DNA of 56,341 nt. It comes from Collinsella sp. Lineage in GTDB: Bacteria > Actinomycetota > Coriobacteriia > Coriobacteriales > Coriobacteriaceae. Positions 42,339-52,160 of the stretch are shown in pieces. A program made the position numbers and the translations under genes. Every line of letters starts with the position of its first letter. Positions within the stretch are counted from its first letter, which is position 1. The DNA lies in assembly GCA_019419625.1 (NCBI GenBank), contig DXZO01000017.1, positions 1 to 56,341 on the forward strand. The letters run 5' to 3'. The notes beneath the pieces are model-generated. The model was not told where the DNA came from, did not search any database, and was given only the letters and a program-made list of their open reading frames with translations.

Positions 42339-44651
42339 ATGGCTGGTAATCACTTTAAGGGCAGCGATAGCGGCCGTCCTGCAGTTCCGCCGCGTCCGAA
42401 CGGGGCTGGTAAGGCCGGCACGCCGGGCGGCGCTGGACAGGGCGGTTCCGGTAAGCGCGTGTCCCCGGGCGAGACGGCGATGTTTACCGCTCTGTACGAG
42501 CAGTCTCAAAAGGCAAAAAAGACCGGCCGTGCAAGAGGGAATGTCTTTGCGGACGGTGCAACCTCCACGTCGCAGCCGAGTGGGGCTCCTTCGGTACCTG
42601 CGAACAACGCAGGTGCTGCCAACGCCGCGAATGCTGCCGGCAACGTTAATGCCGGCAAGGCCGCCAACAATACTCCTTCTGCCGGTGGCGCGGGGCTTAC
42701 GGGTAACCTCGGCACGATTTACACCGGCGCCTCCGAGACTGGCACGTTCGCCCGCCTGGATGATAGCGGTGCCGAGTTTGCGGGCTCGGGTTCCAAGGAA
42801 GATTATTACGATTTTGGCTTGAACTACGGTAGCGACGCTTCGTCGAGTTCGACCTCTGACGGTCTGGTCCGTCATCGCCATCGCAAGGGCGAGCGCAAAA
42901 AGCGTCACACCGGCGCCATTATTGCCGCTGTAGCCGCGGTGCTTCTCGTTGCGCTTGGCGCAAGCGGCTTTATGCTGCTTAGCTCGGCAAAAACCGTGAA
43001 GAGCCAGGCAAAGGAAACTGTCGAGATCGTCGGCGGCCTTAAGGACAAGGTCACGTCGGGCGATTTTTCGACCCTGCCCGACGATGCGAAAAAGATCGAC
43101 GAGCTCTGCAGCAGCATGAAGAAGGAGACCTCGAGCCCGGTGTGGACGATGGCCTCGTTCATTCCGGTGTACGGCGGCGACATTAATGCCGCCCGCACCA
43201 TGGTCGACGCTCTGTCCGATGTTTCGAGCGGCGCGCTGGTCCCCATGGCCGATAATCTCGCTCAGGCAACGCCCGGCAAGCTGTTCCAGGACGGGACAAT
43301 CAACGTGTCCGCGCTGCAGGCGGTCGCCGATTCGCTCTCCGATAGCTCGAAGGCGTTCAAGAGCGCCAACGAGAAGGTCCAGGGCATTGGCGATACTCAT
43401 ATTTCCCAGGTGACCGAGCTGGTCGATAAGGCAAAGGACGGCTTTGCCACCCTGAACGGTGCGGTCGACGCGGCGGAGAAAGTCGCCCCCGTTCTGCCCC
43501 AGATGCTCGGCGCCAACGGCCAGACGCGCAACTACCTTGTGTATGCCATGAACAACGTCGAGATTCGTGCTTGCGGCGGTTTTGGTGGTTCGCAAGGTTT
43601 GATTTCAGTTACCGATGGCCAGATGTCGATCGGTGACTTTGTTCCATGTATTGCGCGCAGCAAAGAGGAAGCGGTTGAGAGCGTCGACGAAGAGGATGAG
43701 ACGCTGTTCGGCAACCACAGTAACCTGTATAACTCGGGCAATACCTATTCACCCGATTGGCCCCGCAACTCGCAGCGTGTCGCCGCGCTGTGGAAGTCCC
43801 AGTATGGGCAGGACGTTGATGGCGTCATCGGTATCGACCCGGTGTTCCTGCAGTATCTGCTGGGCCTGGTCGGTAACGTGTCGCTGCCCGACGGAACGGT
43901 TGTCGACGGCACCAACGCCGCAAAGGTCCTCATGCACGATGTGTACTGGAACTATCCGGTCGAGGAATCGGACGGCATCTTTGCGGCTGTTGCCAGCGCC
44001 GCCTTCGACAAGATTCTCGGTGGCATCGGTGACGTCGACGTTACGAAGCTTGTCGGTGCATTCGAGCGCGGTGCCGAAGAGGGCCGTCTGATTGCTTGGA
44101 TGAGAAACGATGATGAGCAGAATGCCATCAAGGAGACAGGCATTGACGCTTCGCTGCCCGATCCGGATGATCCGGGTGCCGATCCCGTTGCCGGCGTTTA
44201 CTTTAACAACCTGAGCTTCTCCAAGCTCGACTGGTATCTGAACGCTGACACGCAGATTGGCCAGGGCGTGAAGAACGGCGACGGCACGTGCTCCTATCGC
44301 ATCACCGTTACCCTGACGAACATCATGACGCAGGAGGAGGCTGGCAAGCTGCCCGACTACGTTGCGGCGAGCGCACCCGATGCCGCGCGTGACGACGAAC
44401 GCCTGAATGTCTCAGTGTTTGCCCCGACGGGCGGCAACATCAGTGACCTTACGGTTGAGGGCACCCAGTTTGGTCTTGGCGCCGCTACGTGGCATGGAAT
44501 CCCCTTCTATTCGGGCACAGTTGACCTGCATGCTGGCGAGACGACGACGATCACGTATACGCTGACCACGTCGGCCGAGGCGGGGGACAAGCCACTTACG
44601 CTGCGTCAGACTCCTACATGCCAGGCGGCTCGCGACAGCGCGTCGGCGTAG
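42339..44651 (+). CDS. DUF4012-domain membrane-anchored protein
   Basis: A 770-aa protein. Residues 1-180 are Gly/Ala/Asn/Pro-rich and disordered, then comes a basic patch (RHRHRKGERKKRH) and a single membrane helix (about 195-217: GAIIAAVAAVLLVALGASGFMLL). The large outer part holds the DUF4012 region, with NYLVYAMNNVEIRACGGFGGSQGLISV and DVDGVIGIDPVFLQYLLG. DUF4012 proteins often lie in polysaccharide or cell-envelope loci. The long disordered cytoplasmic N terminus is unusual. ATG follows GCGAGGATTTCTTT. Confidence 0.83.
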   Translation: MAGNHFKGSDSGRPAVPPRPNGAGKAGTPGGAGQGGSGKRVSPGETAMFTALYEQSQKAKKTGRARGNVFADGATSTSQPSGAPSVPANNAGAANAANAAGNVNAGKAANNTPSAGGAGLTGNLGTIYTGASETGTFARLDDSGAEFAGSGSKEDYYDFGLNYGSDASSSSTSDGLVRHRHRKGERKKRHTGAIIAAVAAVLLVALGASGFMLLSSAKTVKSQAKETVEIVGGLKDKVTSGDFSTLPDDAKKIDELCSSMKKETSSPVWTMASFIPVYGGDINAARTMVDALSDVSSGALVPMADNLAQATPGKLFQDGTINVSALQAVADSLSDSSKAFKSANEKVQGIGDTHISQVTELVDKAKDGFATLNGAVDAAEKVAPVLPQMLGANGQTRNYLVYAMNNVEIRACGGFGGSQGLISVTDGQMSIGDFVPCIARSKEEAVESVDEEDETLFGNHSNLYNSGNTYSPDWPRNSQRVAALWKSQYGQDVDGVIGIDPVFLQYLLGLVGNVSLPDGTVVDGTNAAKVLMHDVYWNYPVEESDGIFAAVASAAFDKILGGIGDVDVTKLVGAFERGAEEGRLIAWMRNDDEQNAIKETGIDASLPDPDDPGADPVAGVYFNNLSFSKLDWYLNADTQIGQGVKNGDGTCSYRITVTLTNIMTQEEAGKLPDYVAASAPDAARDDERLNVSVFAPTGGNISDLTVEGTQFGLGAATWHGIPFYSGTVDLHAGETTTITYTLTTSAEAGDKPLTLRQTPTCQAARDSASA

Positions 44652-44734
44652 GGTTTTTCTGGTAGCGCAGATAATCGAGTACCATTTTGGGGCGGACAGG
44701 CAATCTGTTCGCCCCTATTTTGTAAGGAGAGCGC

Positions 44735-46066
44735 ATGAAGTACTTTGGCACCGATGGCTTTCGCGGTGAGGCCAACGTTGGGCTGACGGTAGAGCACGCT
44801 TATAAGATCGGCCGCTTTGTGGGCTGGTATTACGGTGCCAACTGCGGGACCAAGGCACGCGTGATCGTGGGCAAGGACACGCGTCGCTCGAGCTATATGT
44901 TCGAGGCGGCGCTGGTGAGCGGCTTGGTCGCGAGCGGCGCGGACGCCTACATGCTGCACGTGATCCCGACTCCGGGCGTGGCACATCAGACCGTGGAGGG
45001 CTGCTTCGATTGCGGCATCATGATCAGCGCGAGCCACAACCCGTTTTGCGATAACGGCATTAAGCTCGTCAACAGCGACGGCTTTAAGATGGACGAGGAC
45101 GTGCTGGAGCTCATCGAGGACTATATCGATGGCAAGAGCGAGGTGCCGCTGGCCACGGGCAACCATATCGGTGCCACGGTGGACTACATGCAGGGCCGCA
45201 ACCGCTATATTGCCTCGCTCATCGCAAGCGCGAACTTTTCGCTACAGGGCGTCAAGATCGGTCTCGACTGCGCCAACGGCTCGGCATCCTCGGTGGCCAA
45301 GCCGGTGTTCGACGCGCTGGGCGCCGATGTGCGCGTGATTAACGCCGCGCCCGATGGCTTTAACATCAACGTCGATTGCGGCTCCACGCATATGGAGCGC
45401 CTGCAGCGCCACGTGGTGGAGCAGGGCCTGGACGTGGGCTTTGCCTACGACGGCGATGCCGACCGCTGCCTGGCCGTGGACGAGCGCGGCCGCGTGGTCG
45501 ATGGCGACCAGATTCTGTACGTGTGCGGCGTGTACCTGAACAAGCACGGTCGCCTTTCGGGCGGTACCGTGGTGCCGACAATCGCCAGCAACTTTGGCCT
45601 GATCAAGTCGCTGGAGCTTGCCGGTCTGAGCGCCGTGACCAGCGGCGTGGGCGACCGTCACGTGTATGCAAAGATGCGCGAGGGCGGCTACAGCCTGGGT
45701 GGAGAGCAGACGGGCCACACGATCTTTGGCGATATCGAGCGCACGGGCGACGGCATTATGACCTCGCTGCGTGTGATGGAAGTGATTCGTGCCGAGCGCG
45801 AGACGCTCTCGCAGCTCACGGCTCCGTGCAAACTGCTGCCGCAGGCGCAGGTTGCCGTGCGCGTGGCCGACAAGGATGCCGCGCTCGAGAACATGGGCGT
45901 GCAGAACGCGATCGCCGAGGCCGAGGCCGCGCTGGCGGGCGAGGGCCGCGTGCTCGTGCGTAAGAGCGGAACCGAGTCGGTGATTCGCGTGCTGGCTGAG
46001 GCTCCGGACCAATCGGCCGCCGACGCCGCCATGAAGCGCATCGCCGCCGCACTGGAGGCTCTGTAG
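44735..46066 (+). CDS. glmM: Phosphoglucosamine mutase
   Basis: Converts glucosamine-6-phosphate to glucosamine-1-phosphate for peptidoglycan precursors; 443 aa, normal length. Active-site phosphoserine is S100 in ISASHNPF, magnesium loop DGDADR, sugar loop GGEQTGH and phosphate loop RKSGTESVIRV are all intact. The ATG follows TAAGGAGAGCGC. Its stop runs directly into a family D hairpin at 46066. Confidence 0.95.
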   Translation: MKYFGTDGFRGEANVGLTVEHAYKIGRFVGWYYGANCGTKARVIVGKDTRRSSYMFEAALVSGLVASGADAYMLHVIPTPGVAHQTVEGCFDCGIMISASHNPFCDNGIKLVNSDGFKMDEDVLELIEDYIDGKSEVPLATGNHIGATVDYMQGRNRYIASLIASANFSLQGVKIGLDCANGSASSVAKPVFDALGADVRVINAAPDGFNINVDCGSTHMERLQRHVVEQGLDVGFAYDGDADRCLAVDERGRVVDGDQILYVCGVYLNKHGRLSGGTVVPTIASNFGLIKSLELAGLSAVTSGVGDRHVYAKMREGGYSLGGEQTGHTIFGDIERTGDGIMTSLRVMEVIRAERETLSQLTAPCKLLPQAQVAVRVADKDAALENMGVQNAIAEAEAALAGEGRVLVRKSGTESVIRVLAEAPDQSAADAAMKRIAAALEAL

Positions 46067-46130
46067 TTACGCGGTTTTACCAAACCGCGTAACTACTCGA
46101 CGCTGCAAACGGCCCCAAGTGCCGGGTCTC
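46066..46130. repeat. Family D element, 5' half
   Basis: The same 28-bp palindrome as at 21127 (GTTACGCGGTTT-TACC-AAACCGCGTAAC), here overlapping the G of the glmM stop. Then comes CGACGCTGCAAACG, after which similarity fades. Confidence 0.7.
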
Positions 46131-46145
46131 TGGCTTAGATGAAAA

Positions 46146-46184
46146 AAAGGGGGCGCCGCGGATAGATTCTGCGGCGCCCCCTTT
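46146..46184. terminator. Bidirectional terminator
   Basis: AAAGGGGGCGCCGC pairs with GCGGCGCCCCCTTT, with an A-run on the left. It separates glmM and the converging carboxypeptidase gene. Confidence 0.8.
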
Positions 46185-46206
46185 GCGTTGGCGTGTTGCC
46201 TAAGCT

Positions 46207-47781
46207 TTACAGCTCGTAGAGCGTGGTGAACTTGTCCTGCAGGTAGCTGCAGTAGTAGCGGGCATCGAATGCCATGCCGCACGCGCCCTTGATGAGCTCC
46301 GGCGCGTCCTTGGCGCGACCCCACTGCCAAATGTGCTCGCCCAGCCAGGCGCGGACGGGTGTCAGATCGCCGCTCGCGCAGGCGCCGTTGAGGTCGACGC
46401 CGTCGCGGCACATGGCCGGCACAAACATGGCGTCGTAGGCGCTGCCCAGCGCATAGGTGGGGAAGTAGCCAAACGAGCCGCCGCTCCAGTGCGTATCCTG
46501 CAGGCAGCCGTGCGTGTCGTCGGGAACGGGAATGCCAAGGTACTCGTCCATAAAGCGGTTCCAAAGCGCGGGGATATCCTTGGCCGTGGCCTCGCCGGCA
46601 AACAGCATGCGCTCGATCTGGTAGCGCACCATAATATGCAGCGGGTAGGTGAGCTCGTCGGCCTCGGTGCGGATCAGCGACGGCTGCGCGATGTTCACGG
46701 CGCGGTAGAGCGTGTCCTCGTCGACGTCGCCGTAGACCTCGGGCGCGTGGCGGCGCAGCACCTCGAGCAGCGGTCCCATAAAGGCACGGCTGCGGCCAAC
46801 GGTGTTCTCAAAGAAGCGGCTCTGGCTCTCGTGGATGCCCATGGAGGTGCCGCCCTCCAGGCACGTGCGCGCGTAAGCGGGGTTCACGCCCAGCTCGTAC
46901 ATGGTGTGACCGGCCTCGTGGATGATGCTGTAGACGTTGGAGATGCAATCGTCCTCGTAGATGTGCGTGGCGATGCGTGCGTCGCCCACCGAGAAGCCCT
47001 CGCTAAACGGATGCTCGGTAAAGGCAAGCGTGGTGTCGTCCAGGTCCAGGCCGACGAGCTTCATGAGGTCGAAGCTCATGGCGCGCTGGGCGGCCTCGGG
47101 CACGCGGGCGTGCAAAAAGTCTGCAGCGGGCTGCTGGCCGCGCTCGCCGATGGCGTGCACGAGCGGCACAACCGTGGCCTTGACCTCGTCGCAAAACGCG
47201 TCGAAGCTCTTGGTGGAAAGGCCGCGCTCGTACTGGTCGAGCCAAACGTCATATGGGTCGCGCTTGGGGTCCATGAGCTCGGCCTGATGCTTAAGTTGGG
47301 CGACGATTCTATCCACATAGGGCTCAAAGCTCGCCCAGTCATTGGCCGTCTTGGCCTTGTGCCACACGGCATCGGCCTCGCAGGTGAGCCTGGTCCAGGC
47401 CTCGGCCTCCTCGGTGGGGATGGCGCTTGCCTCGCGCTGGTCGCGGCCGAGTACGCGAATCTCGTCGAGCAGCTGCGGGTCGTCGATCTTGCCGCCGGCG
47501 ACGGTCTCGCGTGCGAGAGAGCGCACGAGCTCAACGGACTTTTTGCTGGTCAGGAGTTTGTGATGTTCGCCGGCAAGGGTGCCCATGGCATCGGTGCGCG
47601 CTGCGGCGCCGTTGGCGGGGGCAATGGTCGCGCCGTCAAACTCGGCAATCTTGAGCAGGTACTCGCGGGTCCACAGCTTGCCCTCGAGCTTGCGGAGCTT
47701 CTTGACGGCCTTATCGACCTTCATGCCTTTGGGCGTCTTGTCCGCTGCGGGCTTGACCATCTTATCCTTGTTCTTTCCCAT
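46207..47781 (-). CDS. M32 family metallocarboxypeptidase
   Basis: A 524-aa zinc carboxypeptidase of the thermostable carboxypeptidase 1 family, trimming C-terminal residues of peptides in the cytoplasm. Zinc site HEAGH in SIIHEAGHTMYELG, followed by GIHESQSRFFENTVGRS and the C-terminal region DTHWSGGSFGYFPTYALGSAYDA are typical. ATG at 47781 follows TAAGGATACGGT. Length and motifs are normal; the N terminus is Lys-rich. Confidence 0.93.
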   Translation of the reverse strand: MGKNKDKMVKPAADKTPKGMKVDKAVKKLRKLEGKLWTREYLLKIAEFDGATIAPANGAAARTDAMGTLAGEHHKLLTSKKSVELVRSLARETVAGGKIDDPQLLDEIRVLGRDQREASAIPTEEAEAWTRLTCEADAVWHKAKTANDWASFEPYVDRIVAQLKHQAELMDPKRDPYDVWLDQYERGLSTKSFDAFCDEVKATVVPLVHAIGERGQQPAADFLHARVPEAAQRAMSFDLMKLVGLDLDDTTLAFTEHPFSEGFSVGDARIATHIYEDDCISNVYSIIHEAGHTMYELGVNPAYARTCLEGGTSMGIHESQSRFFENTVGRSRAFMGPLLEVLRRHAPEVYGDVDEDTLYRAVNIAQPSLIRTEADELTYPLHIMVRYQIERMLFAGEATAKDIPALWNRFMDEYLGIPVPDDTHGCLQDTHWSGGSFGYFPTYALGSAYDAMFVPAMCRDGVDLNGACASGDLTPVRAWLGEHIWQWGRAKDAPELIKGACGMAFDARYYCSYLQDKFTTLYEL

Positions 47782-47914
47782 ACCGTATCCTTAATCTCGC
47801 AGGTCGCCCGTCGCATGCGGCGACGCGGCCAGTTTGCACAGCTACTTGCCTTGTACCCAGCGCGAACAAAACGGAACGCGGCGATGCACACGCAGAATGT
47901 GTTATCCTATAGCC

Positions 47915-48200
47915 CAATGCGTTGACGGAGAGGGTTTTGCCCGCCGCGTCGCCGGCAAGAGAGGGAAGGTCATGGGCTGCAAGCCTTCCTGCGGTGACAA
48001 GGGCTAAGCGTTCACTCCCGAGCAGCAACCTCAACGGGCGCGCGGCCAGCGGCGGCGAAGCCCCAGTAGGGAAGCCGTGAGCCTCGCGATAAGGGGCAAA
48101 GAGTGGGCGCGGCGGGCCAGACATCCGCCGGGTCAAACAAGGTGGTACCGCGGAATTCAACCGTCCTTGGGCAATGCACATGCCCGAGGACGGTTTTTTG
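47915..48200 (+). promoter_or_regulatory. T-box riboswitch leader of pheST
   Basis: A transcribed leader ending 86 bp before pheS. The T-box sequence AAGGTGGTACCGCGG (48139-48153) pairs with uncharged tRNA. The terminator alternative is CCGTCCTTGGGCA with TGCCCGAGGACGG and T6 (48161-48199). The start near GCGTTGACGGAGAGG is typical of stem I. A TTC triplet at 47986-47988 could be the phenylalanine specifier, but the stem I fold was not computed. Confidence 0.9.
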
Positions 48201-48285
48201 TTACCGAACCGGGCCGCGTTTTCGCAACGCCAGGCGGCGGCAGTCGTCCCGGCGAGTGGGGAGCGCGAGAGACGAAAGGGAAGAC

Positions 48286-49362
48286 ATGAGTCTGATTGAT
48301 GATCTGGTCAAACTCGAGGAAGAGGCCAAGGAGCTCGTCGCAAGCGCCGATGACGCCGCCAAGCTCGAGGCTGCACGCGTTGAGCTGCTCGGTCGCAAGG
48401 GCCGCATCACCGGCCTGATGCGCATGATGGGCAAGCTCGCCCCCGAGGATCGTCCCGTGATGGGCAAGCGCGCCAACGAGATGCGCCAGCTGATCGAGGG
48501 CATGCTCGACGAGCGTACCACCGAGATGAAGGCCGCCGCCCTCAAGCACGCACTCGAGCACGAGGCCGTCGACATCACGCTGCCGGGTATCCGTCCGCAG
48601 ATCGGTCACCAGCACCTGATCAAGCAGATCATCGAGGAGGCCGAGGACATCTTCTGCGGCATCGGCTACACCGTCGAGTCCGGCCCCATGGTCGACACCT
48701 CCTACTACAACTTCACCGCGCTCAACGCCCCCATGGATCACCCGAGCCGCTCGGCACGCGACACCTTCTACGTGGTCGACAACAACCCCGGCAGCGTCGC
48801 GCACCCTGAGGCTCACGCCCACGGCGAGTCCGACGTGCTGCTGCGCACCCAGACTTCGGGCGTGCAGATCCACACCATGGAGTCGCAAAAGCCGCCCATC
48901 TACATGATCTGCCCGGGCACCGTCTATCGTCCCGACACGGCCGACGCCTGCCACCTGCCGCAGTTCAACCAGATCGAGGGCCTGGTCGTTGACGAGGGCA
49001 TCACCTTTGGCGACCTTAAGGGCACGCTCGACTACTTTGTTAAGTGCATGTTTGGCGAGGACCGCAAGACGCGTTACCGCCCGCACTTCTTCCCCTTCAC
49101 CGAGCCTTCCTGCGAGGTGGACGTGAGCTGCCACGTCTGCGGCGGCAAGGGCTGCAACTTCTGCAAGCACAGCGGCTGGATCGAGATCTTGGGCTGCGGC
49201 ATGGTCGACCCCAACGTCCTGATCAACTGCGGCATCGACCCCGAGAAGTACACCGGCTTCGCCTTTGGTATTGGCGCCGAGCGCGTCGCGGCCCTGCGCT
49301 ACGACCTGCCCGACCTCAGAACGCTCATGACAGGCGATATGCGCTTCTTGAATCAGTTCTAG
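48286..49362 (+). CDS. pheS: Phenylalanine-tRNA ligase alpha subunit
   Basis: Catalytic subunit (358 aa) of the alpha2-beta2 synthetase charging tRNA-Phe. N-terminal coiled coil (about 1-85), then the class II catalytic domain with GIRPQIGHQHLI, motif 2 region RPDTADACHLPQFNQIEG and motif 3 FGIGAERVAALRY. The Cys-rich CHVCGGKGCNFCKHSGW is conserved in this family. ATG 48286 follows GACGAAAGGGAAGAC. Controlled by the T-box upstream; partner pheT is 184 bp downstream. Confidence 0.96.
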   Translation: MSLIDDLVKLEEEAKELVASADDAAKLEAARVELLGRKGRITGLMRMMGKLAPEDRPVMGKRANEMRQLIEGMLDERTTEMKAAALKHALEHEAVDITLPGIRPQIGHQHLIKQIIEEAEDIFCGIGYTVESGPMVDTSYYNFTALNAPMDHPSRSARDTFYVVDNNPGSVAHPEAHAHGESDVLLRTQTSGVQIHTMESQKPPIYMICPGTVYRPDTADACHLPQFNQIEGLVVDEGITFGDLKGTLDYFVKCMFGEDRKTRYRPHFFPFTEPSCEVDVSCHVCGGKGCNFCKHSGWIEILGCGMVDPNVLINCGIDPEKYTGFAFGIGAERVAALRYDLPDLRTLMTGDMRFLNQF

Positions 49363-49465
49363 GCTGCGGCTTGCCCAAGCACGGCACCTCGGCGCTCATT
49401 CGTCGCTTGCGTACCAAAGTACGCGGCGCTCCTCTTTCGGGCCGATCTGACGCACTTGGACAACC
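49363..49465. repeat. Family D-like element, 3' half
   Basis: GCGTACCAAAGTACGC followed by a CTCCTCTTTC box matches the inner part of the 21127 element (GCGTACCGAAGTACGC, TCTCCTCTTTC), and outer CCCAAG/CTTGG arms are kept. It interrupts pheS-pheT, where no gap is normally needed. Confidence 0.5.
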
Positions 49466-49546
49466 CTCGCTTTGTAAGGAATGTTCACAAAGTTGAAGTT
49501 TCCACCTGCATTTCTTCGCAGGCTTTCAGTATGAAAGGAGAGCTAG

Positions 49547-52000
49547 ATGCGTGTTTCTTACGACTGGCTCAAGACCATGATCGATATTCCGGAGGATCCC
49601 AAGACCCTTTCGGACGAATATATCCGTACCGGCACCGAGGTCGAGGCGATCGACACCGTGGGCGAGTCCTTCGACCATGTGGTGACTGCCAAGGTGCTCA
49701 CCAAGACCCCGCACCCCGATAGCGACCACATGTATGTGTGCTCGGTCGACGTGGGCGACAAGAATCTCGACGCCGACGGCAACCCCGCCCCGCTGCAGAT
49801 CGTCTGCGGCGCGCAGAACTTTGAGGCCGGCGACCACATCGTCACGGCCATGATTGGCGCCGTGCTTCCCGGCGACGTCAAGATCAAGAAGAGCAAGCTT
49901 CGCGGCGTCGTGTCCATGGGCATGAACTGCTCCGCGCGCGAGCTCGGCCTGGGCGGCGACCACTCCGGCATCATGATTCTGCCCGAGGATACGCCCTGCG
50001 GCATGCCGTTTGCCGAGTACGTGGGCTCGAGCGACACCGTGCTCGACTGCGAGATCACGCCCAACCGCCCCGACTGCCTGTCCATGATCGGCATGGCCCG
50101 CGAGACCGGCGCCATCTTCGACCGCGATTTCCACGTTGAGCTGCCCGCCATCAAGGCCGAGACCGGCCGCGCGACCGACGACGAGCTTTCGGTCGAGATT
50201 GCCGACGAGGGCCTGTGCGACCGCTACGTCGCCCGCATCGTGCGCAACGTGAAGGTCGGCCCCTCGCCCGACTGGATGGTCAAGCGCCTCAACGCCCTGG
50301 GCGTGCGCCCGCACAACAACATCGTCGACATCACCAACTACGTGATGATGCTCACCGGTCAGCCGCTGCATGCCTTTGACCTGGACACCTTTGCCGAGCG
50401 CGATGGCCATCGCCGCGTGGTGGTTCGCGCCGCCCAGCAGGATGAGAAGTTCATGACGCTCGACGGCGAGGAGCGCGTGCTCGACGCCGGCATGGGCCTC
50501 ATCACCGACGGCGAGCGCCCCGTGGCGCTGGCCGGCGTTATGGGCGGCATGGATTCCGAGATCGAGGACGATACCGTCGACGTGATGGTCGAGAGCGCCT
50601 GCTTCAACGCCGGTCGCACCTCGCACACCAGCCGCGACCTGTCGCTGATCTCGGATGCTTCCATCCGCTTTGAGCGCCAGGTCGACGAGACCGGCTGCGT
50701 GGATGTCGCCAACGTCACGTGCGCGCTCATCGAGGAGGTCGCCGGCGGCGAGGTCGCTCCCGGCTATGTCGACGTTTTCCCCGCGCCCAAGACCATCGAC
50801 AGCATCAAGCTGCGTCTGGCCCGCGTGCACGCCATCTGCGGCGCCGACATCGAGCCCGACTTTATCGAGCGTTCGCTCACCCGTCTGGGCTGCACCGTCG
50901 AGCGCGAGGGCGAGGACTTCATGGTTACCCCGCCGAGCTTCCGTCCCGACCTGCCGCGCGAGATTGACCTGATCGAGGAGGTCCTGCGCCTGTGGGGCAT
51001 GGGCCGTGTGACGGCGACCATCCCGGCTGCCAAGAACCACATCGGCGGTCTGACCCGCGAGCAGAAGCTTACCCGTAAGGTCGGCGAGATCCTGCGCGCC
51101 TGCGGCCTCAACGAGACCACGACCTTTGGCTTTGCCGCCCCGGGCGACCTGGAGAAGATCGGCATGTCCACCGAGGGCCGCGGTTGCCCCGTGGTGCTCA
51201 TGAATCCACTGGTGGCCGAGCAGACCGAGATGCGCCGTTCGCTGCTGCCGGGTCTGCTGCAATCCGTTGCCTACAACGAGGCTCACGGCACGCCCAACGT
51301 GCACCTGTACGAGGTCGGCAGCCTGTTCCACGGCCGTGAGAACGCCAGCCTGCCCAAGGAGACCAAGTCCGTGGCGGGTGTGCTCTCGGGCCAGTGGAGC
51401 GAGCAGTCCTGGAATATGAAGTACCGCAAGCTGCGCTTCTTCTTTGGCAAGGGCATTGTCGAGGAGCTGCTCGCTCAGCTGCGCATCGAGAAGGTTCGCT
51501 TCCGTCCCGTCGAGGGCGAGGGCTACGCTTTCTTGCAGCCGGGTCGTGCGGCCGAGGTTCTGTCCGGCGGCACCGTGCTGGGCTGGGTCGGCGAGATTCA
51601 CCCCGAGGCGCGCGAGGCGATGGGCATCGATGAGGTCGTCGTTGCCTTCGAGCTCGATCTGGACAAGCTGATCAAGGGCGCCCGCAACCAGGAGAACTAC
51701 CGCGAGTTCTCGCAGTATCCGGCTGTTGAGCACGACCTGGCTATCGTGGTCGATAACTCCGTGACCTGCGAGGATCTTGAGCGCCGTATTACCAGCGCCG
51801 GTGGCAAGCTGCTCGAGGGCGTGCGCCTGTTCGACGTCTACCGCGATCCCATCCGCATCGGAGCAGGCAAAAAGTCCATGGCCTTTGCGCTTACGTATCG
51901 CTCCGACGACCACACCCTCACCAGCGAAGAGGTCGAAAAAGCGCACCAGAAGATCGTCACCAAGGTGTGCAAGGGCGTAAACGGCGAGGTCCGCGGCTAG
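49547..52000 (+). CDS. pheT: Phenylalanine-tRNA ligase beta subunit
   Basis: Beta subunit (817 aa) with the tRNA-binding domain (about 40-155: VLTKTPHPDSDHMYVCSVDVG), B3/B4 editing domain (about 210-380), B5 domain (about 400-475), the catalytic-like core (about 490-690) and a C-terminal FDX-ACB anticodon-binding domain (about 725-817: YPAVEHDLAIVVD ... YRSDDHTLTSEEVEKAH). Start at ATG 49547 after AAAGGAGAGCTAG. Complete and of the usual length. Confidence 0.96.
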   Translation: MRVSYDWLKTMIDIPEDPKTLSDEYIRTGTEVEAIDTVGESFDHVVTAKVLTKTPHPDSDHMYVCSVDVGDKNLDADGNPAPLQIVCGAQNFEAGDHIVTAMIGAVLPGDVKIKKSKLRGVVSMGMNCSARELGLGGDHSGIMILPEDTPCGMPFAEYVGSSDTVLDCEITPNRPDCLSMIGMARETGAIFDRDFHVELPAIKAETGRATDDELSVEIADEGLCDRYVARIVRNVKVGPSPDWMVKRLNALGVRPHNNIVDITNYVMMLTGQPLHAFDLDTFAERDGHRRVVVRAAQQDEKFMTLDGEERVLDAGMGLITDGERPVALAGVMGGMDSEIEDDTVDVMVESACFNAGRTSHTSRDLSLISDASIRFERQVDETGCVDVANVTCALIEEVAGGEVAPGYVDVFPAPKTIDSIKLRLARVHAICGADIEPDFIERSLTRLGCTVEREGEDFMVTPPSFRPDLPREIDLIEEVLRLWGMGRVTATIPAAKNHIGGLTREQKLTRKVGEILRACGLNETTTFGFAAPGDLEKIGMSTEGRGCPVVLMNPLVAEQTEMRRSLLPGLLQSVAYNEAHGTPNVHLYEVGSLFHGRENASLPKETKSVAGVLSGQWSEQSWNMKYRKLRFFFGKGIVEELLAQLRIEKVRFRPVEGEGYAFLQPGRAAEVLSGGTVLGWVGEIHPEAREAMGIDEVVVAFELDLDKLIKGARNQENYREFSQYPAVEHDLAIVVDNSVTCEDLERRITSAGGKLLEGVRLFDVYRDPIRIGAGKKSMAFALTYRSDDHTLTSEEVEKAHQKIVTKVCKGVNGEVRG

Positions 52001-52108
52001 GTCCTGCACTGGGTATGGGCCAGCGGTGGCTGCCGCCGAGCTCTACGTGACTGCCATGCTCGGTATAAAGCACTGCTGAGCCTGCATATATGACACGCGC
52101 ATTACATA

Positions 52109-52143
52109 ACGGCGTGCTGCTTTGTCGGCAGTGCGCCGTTTTG
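52109..52143 (+). terminator. pheT terminator, overlapping the nickel promoter
   Basis: AACGGCGTGCTGC pairs with GCAGTGCGCCGTT (two non-Watson-Crick pairs), followed by TTG. The loop contains the -35 box of the next promoter. Confidence 0.5.
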
Positions 52144-52150
52144 CTATGAT
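52122..52150 (+). promoter_or_regulatory. Sigma-70 promoter of the nickel transporter operon
   Basis: TTGTCG (52122-52127), 17-bp spacer, TATGAT (52145-52150). Confidence 0.6.
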
Positions 52151-52160
52151 AGCCCGCGGC

